From Iodidimonas nitroreducens (GTDB lineage Bacteria > Pseudomonadota > Alphaproteobacteria > Sphingomonadales > Rhodothalassiaceae): a stretch of DNA of 64,000 bases. The stretch lies in contig BAYV01000009.1 of assembly GCA_000710935.1 (NCBI GenBank), positions 1 through 64,000 of the forward strand, in the 5' to 3' direction. A program made the position numbers and the translations under genes. Positions within the stretch are counted from its first letter, which is position 1; each line of letters begins with the position of its first letter. Shown here piece by piece: positions 28,346 through 39,493 of this stretch. The notes below the pieces were generated by a model that saw only the letters and a program-made list of their open reading frames with translations, was not told the DNA's origin and did not search any database.

Positions 28346-30277
28346 CTAGAAACCACCCTGGGGGGTAAGAGCTGCTTGGGGATCAACGATTTGCTGGAAC
28401 AGTTCGCTATTCACTTCAACCCCCAGATCGGCACGCAGGGCATTTTCATATTGCACCAGAGCATCATTTAAAAGTGCGGTGCCCAAATCCTGGATCAGGG
28501 CATCATAAGCCACAGGATCCTGTGCGGGATCACCGGGCTTTACCTCATCAAGCCTGACGATGACATAGCCATCGCCATTGGCAGTGCGTTCGACACTGAT
28601 TTCACCAACATCCATCCGAAACATCAAACGCCCAACCACAGGGGCCACCTGCTGGCCCTGATCGACCCGCGACCGGATCACCCAATCGGATGAAGCAAGG
28701 CCGGCATCATTTTCTTTGGCCAGATCAGCCGCCGCCTTGCCAGCGCGAAGGGCGGTGGCAATGGTTTCTGCCTGCGCCCCGGCCTGTGCCAGCTTGCGTT
28801 CATTGATCAGCCGATTCAAAAGCTGGGTGCGAACATCTTCAAAAGGCCGTTGCTGGGGCGGGATTTCATCCACCACATCCACCAGCACAAAGCCGCCATC
28901 ATCGCTCGGCTCAAGCAAAGCAGGCTCATCAATGGCCAGTTCCCAGCCTTTGGCCAGATGGCGCGCAACGGCCCCCTCAACCGCACCGCCCTCAGCCAAT
29001 CGACCATCGCGTGACACGGTGGCTTCTGCATAGGTCAGCCCCAATTCATTGGCGATTTCCTTGAGCCCAACACCCCGGGCCAGCATGTCTTCGGCTTTGA
29101 CCGAAATATCATAAACCGTTTCCAGCGCTTTTTCTTCGGCCAGATCCTGACGGAGTGTTGCGGCAACCTGATCAAGGGGGCGATCAAGGGGTGGGGTGAT
29201 GGATCGCACCCGAAAGACATGCCAGCCGAAAACGCTTTGGGCGGGGGGGCTCAGCGCCCCTTCATCTGTGGCGAAAACGGCATCGGCCACCCGGGCATTA
29301 TAATCGGTTTCCAGATCGGTGCGGCTGACATCGCCCAGGGTAATCTCATCAACGCTGAAATCGGTCATTTCTTTGACAAGGCTGGCGAAATCTTCCCCGC
29401 TTTCAATCCGGCGGACGAAGGTTTCCGCCTTTTCCTTTTCATCTACACCAAAAGAAACGATATCCACCGTGCGTAATTCAGGGATCTGAAATTGCGCCAA
29501 ACGCTCTTCATAAGCGGTGGCCAGCTCTTCATCGGTGATGTTTTCTGGTTTGGCGACGGAAGCCGGTGAGATTTCCGCCACTGCGATGGCCCGATAAGGC
29601 GGGGTCATATAGCCGGATTTTTCCAGTTCATAAGCCGCCAGCAGTTCATCTTCCGAAGGGGCATCCACAGCGCCGATTTCACTGGCAAGAACGCTGAGAA
29701 TGGTCGCCTTCCGCCCTTCATTGCGAAAGCGGAACAAAGGCTTGGCCAAAGCATCGGGAACCGGACGCCCCGCGACCAGCGTTTGGAGCATCTGCCGCCT
29801 GACAATATCTGTGCGCAGGGATGTTTCAAATTCAGCCGCCGTAAGCCCGGCACGGGCGATCTGATTTTCATAGGCCTGCCGATCGAATTTGCCATCAAAC
29901 CCGGCAAAGGCCTCAACACCGCGCAAAATATCCACGACCTGACGATTGCTGCCGCGCAGGCCCAGATCGCGGGCATGGCTGACGAAAAGCTGTTCTGAAA
30001 TGAGCTGCTGCAAAACCTGCTGGGGAATACCCAAACCCAAAGCCTGCTGACGATCAATCGGTTGGCCGATCTGGGATTCGATCTGACGCAGGCGCTGATT
30101 ATAAGCCCGATCGAATTCCACGACATCAATTTCAGAATCCCCCACACTGGCAATCGTGCGGCCGCCGGTATTGGAAAACAGATCGGGAATCCCCCATAGG
30201 GCGAAGCTGGCAATCAAAAGACCCAAAAGGGCAAGAACCACAAATGATCCCAAGGTGCTGCGAATGGCGCTGAGCAT
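28346..30277 (-). CDS. ppiD: Membrane-anchored periplasmic peptidyl-prolyl isomerase, PpiD/SurA-like
   Basis: A 643-residue chaperone/foldase facing the periplasm. One N-terminal membrane helix (LGSFVVLALLGLLIASFALWGI), a SurA_N-like helical region (residues about 35-190), a parvulin-type rotamase region (about 265-365, ending with VFGWHVFRVRSI), and a C-terminal helical part. PpiD-type proteins assist folding of exported proteins near SecYEG. Upstream of trpE on the same strand, the usual place in alphaproteobacteria; divergent from tpiA. Whether the parvulin domain is active cannot be judged by eye. Confidence 0.9.
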   Translation of the reverse strand: MLSAIRSTLGSFVVLALLGLLIASFALWGIPDLFSNTGGRTIASVGDSEIDVVEFDRAYNQRLRQIESQIGQPIDRQQALGLGIPQQVLQQLISEQLFVSHARDLGLRGSNRQVVDILRGVEAFAGFDGKFDRQAYENQIARAGLTAAEFETSLRTDIVRRQMLQTLVAGRPVPDALAKPLFRFRNEGRKATILSVLASEIGAVDAPSEDELLAAYELEKSGYMTPPYRAIAVAEISPASVAKPENITDEELATAYEERLAQFQIPELRTVDIVSFGVDEKEKAETFVRRIESGEDFASLVKEMTDFSVDEITLGDVSRTDLETDYNARVADAVFATDEGALSPPAQSVFGWHVFRVRSITPPLDRPLDQVAATLRQDLAEEKALETVYDISVKAEDMLARGVGLKEIANELGLTYAEATVSRDGRLAEGGAVEGAVARHLAKGWELAIDEPALLEPSDDGGFVLVDVVDEIPPQQRPFEDVRTQLLNRLINERKLAQAGAQAETIATALRAGKAAADLAKENDAGLASSDWVIRSRVDQGQQVAPVVGRLMFRMDVGEISVERTANGDGYVIVRLDEVKPGDPAQDPVAYDALIQDLGTALLNDALVQYENALRADLGVEVNSELFQQIVDPQAALTPQGGF

Positions 30278-30379
30278 GAATTTTATCTCGCTCTAGATGA
30301 TAAAGGAGCCGCATGATCGAGGCATTGATTTGAGGCGCAGTGTAATGGCTGAAGCGTCAATTGCAAATATCGACCGTTC

Positions 30380-30408
30380 TTGGCGTTTTCTTATGGTGCT
30401 GATAGATA
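30380..30408 (+). promoter_or_regulatory. Putative sigma-70 promoter of tpiA
   Basis: TTGGCG (30380-30385), a 17-base spacer and TAGATA (30403-30408) resemble -35/-10 elements. A palindrome AGATATATCT (30404-30413) overlaps the -10 and could be an operator. The tpiA ATG is about 100 bases downstream. The ppiD/tpiA gap (30278-30513) holds nothing else recognisable. Confidence 0.4.
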
Positions 30409-30513
30409 TATCTGCAAGGATAATCTGTATCTTTTGGCCGATTTCCCGCTAAACATGCTGATCAATGGGGAAAAAGCCTGCCGATCGCAGCCTATCACGC
30501 AAGGAACCTTCTT

Positions 30514-31272
30514 ATGTCTCAGCCAGCTATCAGGCCATTGGTTGCCGGAAACTGGAAAATGTTTGGTCTCAGGTCCGCGCTTGCTCAGATTGAACGCTTG
30601 CGCGCATTATTGGCCGCAAACCCACCCGGGGCAGACTGCGCCATCTGCCCGCCTTTCACCCTGATCGATGCCGCCATCAAAATCACCGCTGGCAGCGCAA
30701 TCGCCATTGGGGCACAGGATTGCCATAGCGCGGATGAAGGAGCCCATACCGGCGATATTGCCGCCCCGATGCTGGCCGATCTGGGGGTGCGCCATGTGAT
30801 TATTGGCCATTCAGAACGGCGCACGGATCATGGCGAGGGTGATTCTCTGGTTATGGCCAAGGCGTGCGCTGCCCATAAAGCGGGCCTATCGGCGATCATC
30901 TGTGTGGGGGAAACCCTTGCCCAGCGCGATGCCGGGGCGGCTCTTGATATTGTCATAAAGCAGCTTGAAGGATCGGTGCCTGCCAAAGCCAATGCCGCGA
31001 ACAGCATCATTGCTTATGAACCGGTTTGGGCGATTGGCACCGGGCGCACGCCACAAACGGATGATATCGCCCAGATGCATCAGGCGATCCGATCCTATCT
31101 CACCAACCGCTTTGAAGATGGTGGATCAATGCGCATTTTATATGGGGGATCGGTGAAGCCCAAAAATGCGGGTGAATTGATGTCGGTGGCTCATGTCAAT
31201 GGCGCTTTGGTCGGGGGGGCAAGCCTTGACAGCGGCGATTTCAATGCCATTCTCGATGCTTATCGGCGTTGA
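30514..31272 (+). CDS. tpiA: Triosephosphate isomerase
   Basis: Interconverts DHAP and glyceraldehyde-3-phosphate in glycolysis and gluconeogenesis. Catalytic Lys in AGNWKMFG, His in IIGHSERRT, Glu in [11 protein letters not shown], and phosphate-binding [15 protein letters not shown] with GALVGGASL. 252 residues. AAGGAACC lies seven bases upstream of the ATG. Followed by secG and pyrG, a conserved alphaproteobacterial order. Confidence 0.97.
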   Translation: MSQPAIRPLVAGNWKMFGLRSALAQIERLRALLAANPPGADCAICPPFTLIDAAIKITAGSAIAIGAQDCHSADEGAHTGDIAAPMLADLGVRHVIIGHSERRTDHGEGDSLVMAKACAAHKAGLSAIICVGETLAQRDAGAALDIVIKQLEGSVPAKANAANSIIAYEPVWAIGTGRTPQTDDIAQMHQAIRSYLTNRFEDGGSMRILYGGSVKPKNAGELMSVAHVNGALVGGASLDSGDFNAILDAYRR

Positions 31273-31445
31273 AAATAGCCGCTTTGCCTGGCGCCTTGCT
31301 ATGGCTCGGCTTTTTGTTCATCGTCGGCGCTATAAACTTCTTGCTGGTCATTGTCGTTTGTCTGCGTTAGACAGGCGGCCAATGCGCCAACGGGGGTTCG
31401 CCCGGGATGGTGCGTTCCACATTTTATCTGCATGGTACTTATAAG

Positions 31446-31748
31446 ATGCAAGTCGTTCTTCTTATTGTTCATCTGGCCATCGCCATTGCTCTGGTTGGTG
31501 TTATTCTTTTGCAGCGATCCGAAGGTGGCGGATTGGGCATGGGTGGCGGCCCCGGCGGTATGATGTCGGCGCGCGGTGCGGCTGATCTGCTGACCAAGAC
31601 CACATCCATTCTGGCGGCTGGTTTTCTGATCACCAGCCTGACCTTGGCGATTCTTGCAGGCCAGGGTGAGGATAATCGTTCGGTTCTGGATGAAACCCCG
31701 GTCGAACAGCCGCAATCGGATACGCCCAGCGTTCCCGTACCGGAATAA
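31446..31748 (+). CDS. secG: Preprotein translocase subunit SecG
   Basis: Small two-helix subunit of the SecYEG channel. The first helix (VVLLIVHLAIAIALVGVILLQ) is followed by the family motif RSEGGGLGMGG and a Gly/Met-rich cytoplasmic loop, then the second helix (ILAAGFLITSLTLAILAG) and an acidic, Pro-rich tail. The ATG at 31446 gives 100 residues; a GTG at 31407 would add 13 residues of no family likeness. The 173 bases from tpiA show no gene. Confidence 0.93.
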   Translation: MQVVLLIVHLAIAIALVGVILLQRSEGGGLGMGGGPGGMMSARGAADLLTKTTSILAAGFLITSLTLAILAGQGEDNRSVLDETPVEQPQSDTPSVPVPE

Positions 31749-31761
31749 TTAACGTTTTTCG

Positions 31762-31796
31762 GTCCACGCCTTTTCCTGCTTGTTGTGGGCTTTTTT
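31762..31796 (+). terminator. Possible intrinsic terminator after secG
   Basis: GTCCAC (31762-31767) can pair with GTGGGC (31785-31790, one G-U) around a 17-base loop, followed by six T. The large loop makes this a weak candidate; pyrG starts about 90 bases later and would then need its own promoter. Confidence 0.45.
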
Positions 31797-31877
31797 GTGT
31801 AAAGTCTGCTTTGGTGGGGATATTTTCATGATTGTCCTGAAATCCAGAACTGTTGCTTTGCCAATAGTCAACAATAG

Positions 31878-33515
<1,638 letters not shown>

Positions 33516-33530
33516 GCAGCCGAACGATAC

Positions 33531-35330
33531 TCAAAATCCCGCATCCGGCATATCCAGAACCGTGGTATCGAGCGACGCCAGAAACGCTGCCTGCGGCCCG
33601 GTTTTGGGCAATTCATGATGGAAGAAATAGCGCGCCGTCATCAGCTTTCCGGCATAAAAGGCCCGTTCATCACCCGATGCCTGCTCAATCGCCGCAGCAG
33701 CACTGGTGGCTTGGCGCAGCCACATCCAGGCCATCACGATATGGCCGGTCATCAGCAGATAATCATGGGAATTGGCCAGAAAGCTTTCGGTCTTGCCCTC
33801 GCGGGCGGCACCTACCAGCTTCATCGTCACCCGCGACATCAAATCAACAGCGCCCTGCATGGCGGCAACAAACTCTTCCAATGCCGGATATTTTGCTGCC
33901 GCGCCAATGGCCTCTCCCATGCGTTCCATCACCATATGGAATGCGCGGCCCTGATCGGCCATCACCTTGCGCCCCAAAAGATCAAGACTTTGGATGCCAT
34001 TGGTGCCTTCATGAATAGGATTGAGGCGATTATCGCGATAAAGGCGTTCCAGCGGATAATCGCGGGTATAGCCATAGCCCCCTAAAATCTGCATCCCCAG
34101 CTTATTGGCTTCAAGGCAGAATTCCGATGGCCAGGCCTTGGCCAGCGGCGTCAGAAAATCGAGCAAAAGCAACAGGTCGACTTTTTCCTTAGGGTCATCG
34201 CTTTGCTGCGCATGATCCAAAAGATGCGCGCAATAAAGGCACAGGGAAAGGCCACCCTCGACATAGGATTTCTGGGCCAGCAGCATATGCCGCACATCGG
34301 CATGGGCAATGATCGGCACCTGCGGGGCTTCGGGGTCTTTGGCATCAACCGGGCGCCCCTGGGGCCTTTGGCGCGCATAATCAAGGGAATAAAGATAGCC
34401 CGCGTAACCCATCATGGTGGCCCCAAGTCCCACGCCGATGCGGGCTTCATTCATCATATGAAACATCGTGCCAAGCCCATGATGGGGCTTCCCCACCAAA
34501 AAGCCCTGACAGGCACCGGATTCGCCAAAATTGAGCAGGCAATTGGTGGTACCACGATAGCCCATTTTGTGATTGAGCCCGGCCAAAGCCACATCATTGG
34601 AACCAAGGGTTTGACCCTGTTCATCCAGCCGATATTTGGGCACGATGAACAGCGAAATGCCCTTCACCCCGGCGGGGCCACCGGGGATTTTTGCCAGGAC
34701 CAGATGGATGATATTCTCGCTCAGATCATGATCGCCCCCCGATATCCACATTTTCGTGCCGCTGATCTGATAGCTGCCATCCGCATTGGCCACGGCTTTG
34801 GTGCGGATATCGCCCAAAGAAGATCCTGCCTGCGGCTCTGAAAGGCACATGGTGCCAAAAAATCGGCCCTCCAGCATGGGTTTTAAAAAACGTTCCTTTT
34901 GCCATGAATCGCCATGCGCCGTCAGCAGATTGGCCGCCGCGATGGTCAGAAAGGGATAGGCCGTGGTGGCGGCATTGGCCCCTGTAAAAATGGCCGCCAC
35001 AGCCTGGCTGATGCATAAAGGCAATTGCATCCCGCCTTCATCTTCATCCCGATGCGCCAGATGAAAGCCGCCTTCAAGATAAGCGCTCATCGCCTCTTTC
35101 ACTTCGGGGATCAGGCTGACCTTATCGCCATCGAATTGCGGCTCTTGTTCATCGGATTTATGGGCGTGATTGGCAAATTTATCGATGGCCAGCTTTTCCG
35201 CCGCATCGATCACCGCTTCATAGGTGGCCCGATCATGATCCTTGAACCGGGGATAGTGGCTAAGCTTTTCAACATCGAGCATTTCATAAAGCTGAAACGC
35301 CAGATCCCGGCGATTGATGATGCGGTCCAT
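33531..35330 (-). CDS. Acyl-CoA dehydrogenase, large type (about 600 residues)
   Basis: FAD enzyme oxidising acyl-CoA to enoyl-CoA. It has an N-terminal extension of about 40 residues seen in the FadE/DmdC-like group, then the N-terminal and beta domains with CLSEPQAGSSLGDIRTKA and the substrate loop GTKMWISGG, the C-terminal helical domain with the catalytic base region RDNRLNPIHEGTNGIQSLDLLGRK, and an extra C-terminal helical domain (last 130 residues) typical of the roughly 590-residue class. That class includes 3-methylmercaptopropionyl-CoA dehydrogenase (DmdC) and medium- or long-chain enzymes; substrate cannot be told from sequence. Monocistronic. Confidence 0.88.
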   Translation of the reverse strand: MDRIINRRDLAFQLYEMLDVEKLSHYPRFKDHDRATYEAVIDAAEKLAIDKFANHAHKSDEQEPQFDGDKVSLIPEVKEAMSAYLEGGFHLAHRDEDEGGMQLPLCISQAVAAIFTGANAATTAYPFLTIAAANLLTAHGDSWQKERFLKPMLEGRFFGTMCLSEPQAGSSLGDIRTKAVANADGSYQISGTKMWISGGDHDLSENIIHLVLAKIPGGPAGVKGISLFIVPKYRLDEQGQTLGSNDVALAGLNHKMGYRGTTNCLLNFGESGACQGFLVGKPHHGLGTMFHMMNEARIGVGLGATMMGYAGYLYSLDYARQRPQGRPVDAKDPEAPQVPIIAHADVRHMLLAQKSYVEGGLSLCLYCAHLLDHAQQSDDPKEKVDLLLLLDFLTPLAKAWPSEFCLEANKLGMQILGGYGYTRDYPLERLYRDNRLNPIHEGTNGIQSLDLLGRKVMADQGRAFHMVMERMGEAIGAAAKYPALEEFVAAMQGAVDLMSRVTMKLVGAAREGKTESFLANSHDYLLMTGHIVMAWMWLRQATSAAAAIEQASGDERAFYAGKLMTARYFFHHELPKTGPQAAFLASLDTTVLDMPDAGF

Positions 35331-35426
35331 AAACGACTCCTAAGCTGATATTCTGTCCATTTTATAGAGATGGAACAGAAAAGACATAGCTGATCAAATG
35401 GGGGGTTCTGCTGAGGATGGGAAAGG

Positions 35427-35595
35427 GTGGACTCCGGGTCTCTGCCCGGGGTGACGAAATTTATATGGCGTATCATAAACTTACGTCATCCCGGACGCGG
35501 GGCAGCCCGAAGGGATGCGCCGCAGAGCCGGGATCCACGCTTCGGCACGCTCAGCCCTTCACGAGATGGACCCCGGGTCTCCACCCGGGGTGACG
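35427..35595. repeat. Cluster of GC-rich palindromic intergenic repeats
   Basis: Three related elements in the 288-base gap between the acyl-CoA dehydrogenase start and the coiled-coil gene stop. Copy A (35427-35456) and copy C (35566-35595) are the same orientation and share GGAC-CCGGGTCTC followed by CCCGGGGTGACG. Copy B (35484-35539) is a longer palindrome of the opposite sense, beginning CGTCATCCCGG and ending CCGGGATCCACG. Each can fold back on itself. They resemble the REP-like repeats scattered between genes in many alphaproteobacteria. The rest of the gap is AT-rich and unremarkable. Confidence 0.75.
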
Positions 35596-35618
35596 GAATA
35601 AAAAGCAAAAATAAGATT

Positions 35619-38399
35619 TTACTGAATTTTCTTTAGAGACTGAGCGAGAAGGACATAAAGCTTGCCCATATCCGATGAAATCAGGGTCACCGACATGGCG
35701 CTATGGCGATCGCGTGTTGAAATCTGTTCCATCAGGGCTTCAAAATCACGGAAGAATTTCAATACGGTATCGCGAAATTCACGATCATTTTCAAACATCT
35801 GGGTGATGCGTTGGCGGGTTTTCCGATCCGCCATGCGCACCGCCCGGCGCGAAAAGATGGAGCGATCACCGGACAGATAGCGCTGCCACACCTCATCGGG
35901 CACATCATCATCAAGAATTTTATCGATATCCACCGAAGCCGAATGCAGGCTATCCACCAGAAGCGACGATGTTCTGACAAATTCATCGCTGGAGGCGGCC
36001 AGCAGGCGGCGCTCCACCTCCTCGGATTTACTGAGAAAGCTGTTGGCTTTATGGATCAGCTTATCGGTTTGTTCCGCCAGCCTTTTGGCCATGCGTTCGC
36101 TTTCTTCGCCGGCATCATTGGCCGCCTGCCGCAGATGCATAACGGTTTCATTCATCGACTTTGACACCCGGTGTTCCATATCCGCAACACCCTGATCAAA
36201 CAGGCTATTGAGGCTTTCCATCGAGGCCCCGACATCTTCCAGGCTGCGGCTGATGCTTTCCGACAGATTGCGCTCGAAGCTTTCCGATGAGTCTTTGGCG
36301 CTGGTTTCAGCGCGTGCGGCAAGAACAATGATCTGTTCGGCAGCATGGGAAAAGCGCTGGGCGATTTCATCGAGACGATTGCCGGTATCATCGCCAGCCT
36401 CGCGGAGGAGGGCGGCTTTATCGGTGACGATCTGGGCAATATCCTGCAAGCGGCTGGCGGCTTCGCTGGTATCGTCCAGCACCCGCTTGCGCTCGCCACC
36501 AAAAGCCGTGGCCGCCTGGCCCAGGGATTGGGATGACCGTTCCAGAACATCCATCAGCCCTTCACCCTCATTTTTCAATTGCCGGATAGTGCTTTCCAGG
36601 GCATTGGCGGTCTGGTTGCTGCGATCCTTGAGCTGTTCGATTTCATCGCCCAGGCCCTGGCTGCTTTCCTTCAGGCGGGCGGATGTGCTTTCAGCTTGCT
36701 GGCTCAGGCTTTCAGACTGTTTGCGGAATTGTTCTGCGGCATCGAGAACAGTGCTGCTGCTGGCTTTTGAAGCTTCGGCCAAAGCGCCGCGCTCATGCTC
36801 CAGCTTTTGGGTGACATCATCAACACGACGCCGCATATCCTCCAGAACCTGACCGAGATTGACAGAGCGTTCATCCATACGCTCCCCGGCTTCACCCATA
36901 TTGCGCGCCGCATCGCCCGCCGCCGAGGCGACCATTTCCGCCTGATCAGCCAGCATGGTGGCAAGCCGGCTCAATTCCTCGACACTGCGGGTGGCGCGAT
37001 TTTCCACGGCGCCGGCTTCCTGATCGAAGCTGGATTTGAGATGATCCAGCCTTTCAGCGATCCGGGTGCCCGCCTGATCGGCCCTTTGATCGAATTGATT
37101 AAGCTCATCAGCAAAGCCGGAGAGCATCGTTTTCACCCGTGAAAGGGTATCTTCTGCCTGTTTCTGGGTTAAAAGATCAGCTTCATGGGCCTGATCGGCG
37201 AGATCTTGCGACAAAGCTTTGAAATTATCCCGGGCCTGATCGATGCTGGCGGTGATCACGGCTTTGATTTCAGCCGCCTGTTTTTCAATCAGATGCGCCG
37301 CTTCTTCGGTTTTCCCTATGGCCTGCTCGGCGCGGTCTGAAAGCAGATCGCTGTTCTTATTCAGGGCTTCGGATACACGCTGAGCATCGGTTTCTGAGGA
37401 TTGCGCCAGAAAAGCCAGGCGACCATGGCGTTCCTCCAAGGCTTCGGACAAGGTGCCATCGAGCTTATCCAAGCCTTCCATGCGCTGATGCAAACGGTCG
37501 AGCTGCTGATCCATGGCTTCGCTGATCGCGCTCATTCGGGTTTCAAGGCTTAAAGACAGCCCATCGATGGCCTGAAGGCGACGCGACAGCCCCTGTTCTG
37601 ATGCGGCGATCTGCTCAACGCTGTGATCCGCCGCCCGGATGATATCTTCAGCCCGGGCATCCAGTCGCTTTGACACCTCGTTGATATCTTCATCGGCATG
37701 GGTCGTGGCCATGGAAATGCGCTCGGCAAAACGATCCGCCAGATCCGATGCGCCCGATAGTCTGCGGCCAATCAGCTCTTCGATTTCAAGAAGGGCATCG
37801 CGTTCACGCTGCAGGGCATTCTGGATGGTGGCCGATTTGGCTTCGGCATCGGCGGTCACCGAAAATAGGTCCGCCACTTCCTTTTTGAAACGCGCTTCAA
37901 GGCTATCGATTCGGCTGGCGGCCAGATCAACAGCGGCTTCCACATGATCCATATCATGACGAATTTTGCCAACAAGCTGATCCAGACGCTTTTCGGCATG
38001 TTCGATGGGGGCGAGCGCGCGATCAAGATTGCGCGCAATATTCAGGCGATGTTCCAGCAGGGGATCGGTTCGTTGAAACACCAGCGTGATCAGCCACACC
38101 ACGGCCAAGGGCGAGAATACGCCCCCCACAAGTGCTGAAATGGCCGCTATATCCAAAGGCGCATCGGCCAGAAAATATCCCTTATCCCAGGCAAGAAAAG
38201 CCGCCAAACCCAGCCATATCAGGCTAAAAGCCGAAGCCAGCAGAAAAGACCAAAGCCGCCGCACCCGCGAAATCGAGGGGGTCATGTCCTTCAAAGGAGC
38301 CGCTGTTTCTCGGCCTGACACAGACCCTTGATCAGTGGCCTGATCTTCGGATTGGGCCTCTTGCGGCGGCGGTGGCTGGAAATCCAGTTTGGCGTTCAT
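35619..38399 (-). CDS. Large membrane-anchored coiled-coil protein, TipN-like
   Basis: A 926-residue protein: a Pro/Gln-rich cytoplasmic N-terminus (about 50 residues), two membrane helices (residues about 52-75 and 85-110), then roughly 650 residues of nearly uninterrupted charged coiled coil full of Ala, Asp, Glu and Gln, and a compact C-terminal domain of about 130 residues containing ILDDDVPDEVWQRYLSGDRSIFSRRAVRM. This layout matches the Caulobacter polarity factor TipN; annotation pipelines often call such proteins apolipoprotein- or kinesin-like for composition only. ATG 38399 has GGGA six bases upstream; 38426 is an alternative. Divergent from an Hpt gene. TipN identity is inference. 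Confidence 0.55.
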   Translation of the reverse strand: MNAKLDFQPPPPQEAQSEDQATDQGSVSGRETAAPLKDMTPSISRVRRLWSFLLASAFSLIWLGLAAFLAWDKGYFLADAPLDIAAISALVGGVFSPLAVVWLITLVFQRTDPLLEHRLNIARNLDRALAPIEHAEKRLDQLVGKIRHDMDHVEAAVDLAASRIDSLEARFKKEVADLFSVTADAEAKSATIQNALQRERDALLEIEELIGRRLSGASDLADRFAERISMATTHADEDINEVSKRLDARAEDIIRAADHSVEQIAASEQGLSRRLQAIDGLSLSLETRMSAISEAMDQQLDRLHQRMEGLDKLDGTLSEALEERHGRLAFLAQSSETDAQRVSEALNKNSDLLSDRAEQAIGKTEEAAHLIEKQAAEIKAVITASIDQARDNFKALSQDLADQAHEADLLTQKQAEDTLSRVKTMLSGFADELNQFDQRADQAGTRIAERLDHLKSSFDQEAGAVENRATRSVEELSRLATMLADQAEMVASAAGDAARNMGEAGERMDERSVNLGQVLEDMRRRVDDVTQKLEHERGALAEASKASSSTVLDAAEQFRKQSESLSQQAESTSARLKESSQGLGDEIEQLKDRSNQTANALESTIRQLKNEGEGLMDVLERSSQSLGQAATAFGGERKRVLDDTSEAASRLQDIAQIVTDKAALLREAGDDTGNRLDEIAQRFSHAAEQIIVLAARAETSAKDSSESFERNLSESISRSLEDVGASMESLNSLFDQGVADMEHRVSKSMNETVMHLRQAANDAGEESERMAKRLAEQTDKLIHKANSFLSKSEEVERRLLAASSDEFVRTSSLLVDSLHSASVDIDKILDDDVPDEVWQRYLSGDRSIFSRRAVRMADRKTRQRITQMFENDREFRDTVLKFFRDFEALMEQISTRDRHSAMSVTLISSDMGKLYVLLAQSLKKIQ

Positions 38400-38515
38400 A
38401 TCATATCCCGATGGGGCTTGTGCCACGCTTGCTCAATGGGTCATTGAAGGTGCATGATGCCCGAATTGACCTTCATCATGATTTAAATTCTTTTCGCATT
38501 CTGGAAAGCCATTCC

Positions 38516-38839
38516 ATGTCTTCTCTTCAACCAAATGGGGATGATCCCATTGATCTTGCCCATCTTGACAATTTTACATCCGGTGACAAGACCTTGCAGT
38601 CGGATGTTTTAAAACTCTTTCTTGATCATGTGCCCGCCTATCTTGATCAGCTTGATGATACGACATCCGATCAAAGGAAGGAACAGCTTCACAGATTAAA
38701 GGGAACGGCGCGATCCGTGGGGGCCTGGCCACTGGCAAAGCTGGCGGAAAAGGCCGAGCAGGCGGATTTTGACGAGCAGCTTCCTCTGATCCGGGCCATG
38801 CGCGAGGAATTTGCGCGGCTGAAGGCCTTTCTGCCTTAG
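38516..38839 (+). CDS. Histidine phosphotransfer (Hpt) domain protein
   Basis: A 107-residue single-domain Hpt protein. The phospho-accepting His59 is in LHRLKGTARSVGAWPLA, the canonical HxLKG motif, inside a four-helix-bundle pattern with VLKLFLDHVPAYLDQL before it. Such proteins relay phosphate between hybrid kinases and response regulators. ATG 38516 begins MSSLQPNGDDP; in-frame codons upstream run into the divergent coiled-coil gene and are unlikely. It heads a plus-strand group with the pseudo-receiver and a second Hpt-like protein. Confidence 0.88.
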   Translation: MSSLQPNGDDPIDLAHLDNFTSGDKTLQSDVLKLFLDHVPAYLDQLDDTTSDQRKEQLHRLKGTARSVGAWPLAKLAEKAEQADFDEQLPLIRAMREEFARLKAFLP

Positions 38840-38941
38840 GATCAGAACCCGGGGCATTTCTGTGTAATATTATTGAAAAATTTACGTTATTCAGCCTTAC
38901 ATAGGCTTTGCGGAACTGTCTTCGGGTGGGTCGAGGCTTCA

Positions 38942-39493
38942 ATGGCTGATTATGATTTTGAAAAACTATGTGTTCTTGTTGTTGAGGACAGCCTTTTCAT
39001 CAGGTCCCTTTTAATCAATTCACTGCGAATATTGGGGGTGGGAAAGGTTTTTGCCGTTGATCATGGGGGCGAGGCCATTCATTTCCTGAAAAAGGTAAAA
39101 GAAGATCCCATGGCTGCGGGCACGCAGGAAGTGGATATCGTGATTTCAAATTGGCAGATGTCGCCGGTGGATGGCATGATTTTACTGCGCTGGGCGCGCC
39201 GCCATAAGGAAAGCCCGGATCGCTTCATTCCGTTCATTCTGATTACCGGCTATTCCGAACCCAAAAGGGTGCATGAAGCCCGCGATATGGGGGTCACTGA
39301 ATTTCTGGCCAAACCTTTTACCATCCATGCCATTGGTAATAAATTGATTTCGATCATCGAACGGCAGCGGCAATTCGTTCATACGCGCTCTTATTTCGGG
39401 CCCGACAGGCGGCGGCGCACGGTTGAAATTCCTTTTGAAGATCGGCGGCATCTGACCGATAAAAGCCCCGGTGTGGAGATAGTGCGTGGCTGA
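38942..39493 (+). CDS. CheY-like receiver protein lacking the phospho-acceptor Asp
   Basis: A 183-residue stand-alone receiver. The fold is clear: CVLVVEDSLFIRSLL (acidic pocket Glu15, Asp16), LITGYSEP (switch Thr) and FLAKPFT (conserved Lys). At the phosphorylation site, where CheY has ISDWNMP, this protein has ISNWQMS: Asn70, codon AAT at 39149-39151. It is therefore likely a pseudo-receiver that signals without phosphorylation. A basic C-terminal tail carries YFGPDRRRR, a motif of many alphaproteobacterial receivers. ATG 38942; its 3' end overlaps the next gene by eight bases. Confidence 0.85.
   Translation: MADYDFEKLCVLVVEDSLFIRSLLINSLRILGVGKVFAVDHGGEAIHFLKKVKEDPMAAGTQEVDIVISNWQMSPVDGMILLRWARRHKESPDRFIPFILITGYSEPKRVHEARDMGVTEFLAKPFTIHAIGNKLISIIERQRQFVHTRSYFGPDRRRRTVEIPFEDRRHLTDKSPGVEIVRG

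Noticed and set aside
35427-35595. CRISPR array or insertion-sequence ends
   Set aside because: Units are palindromic and irregularly spaced, with mixed orientation and no spacers of constant length; no transposase or target duplication nearby.
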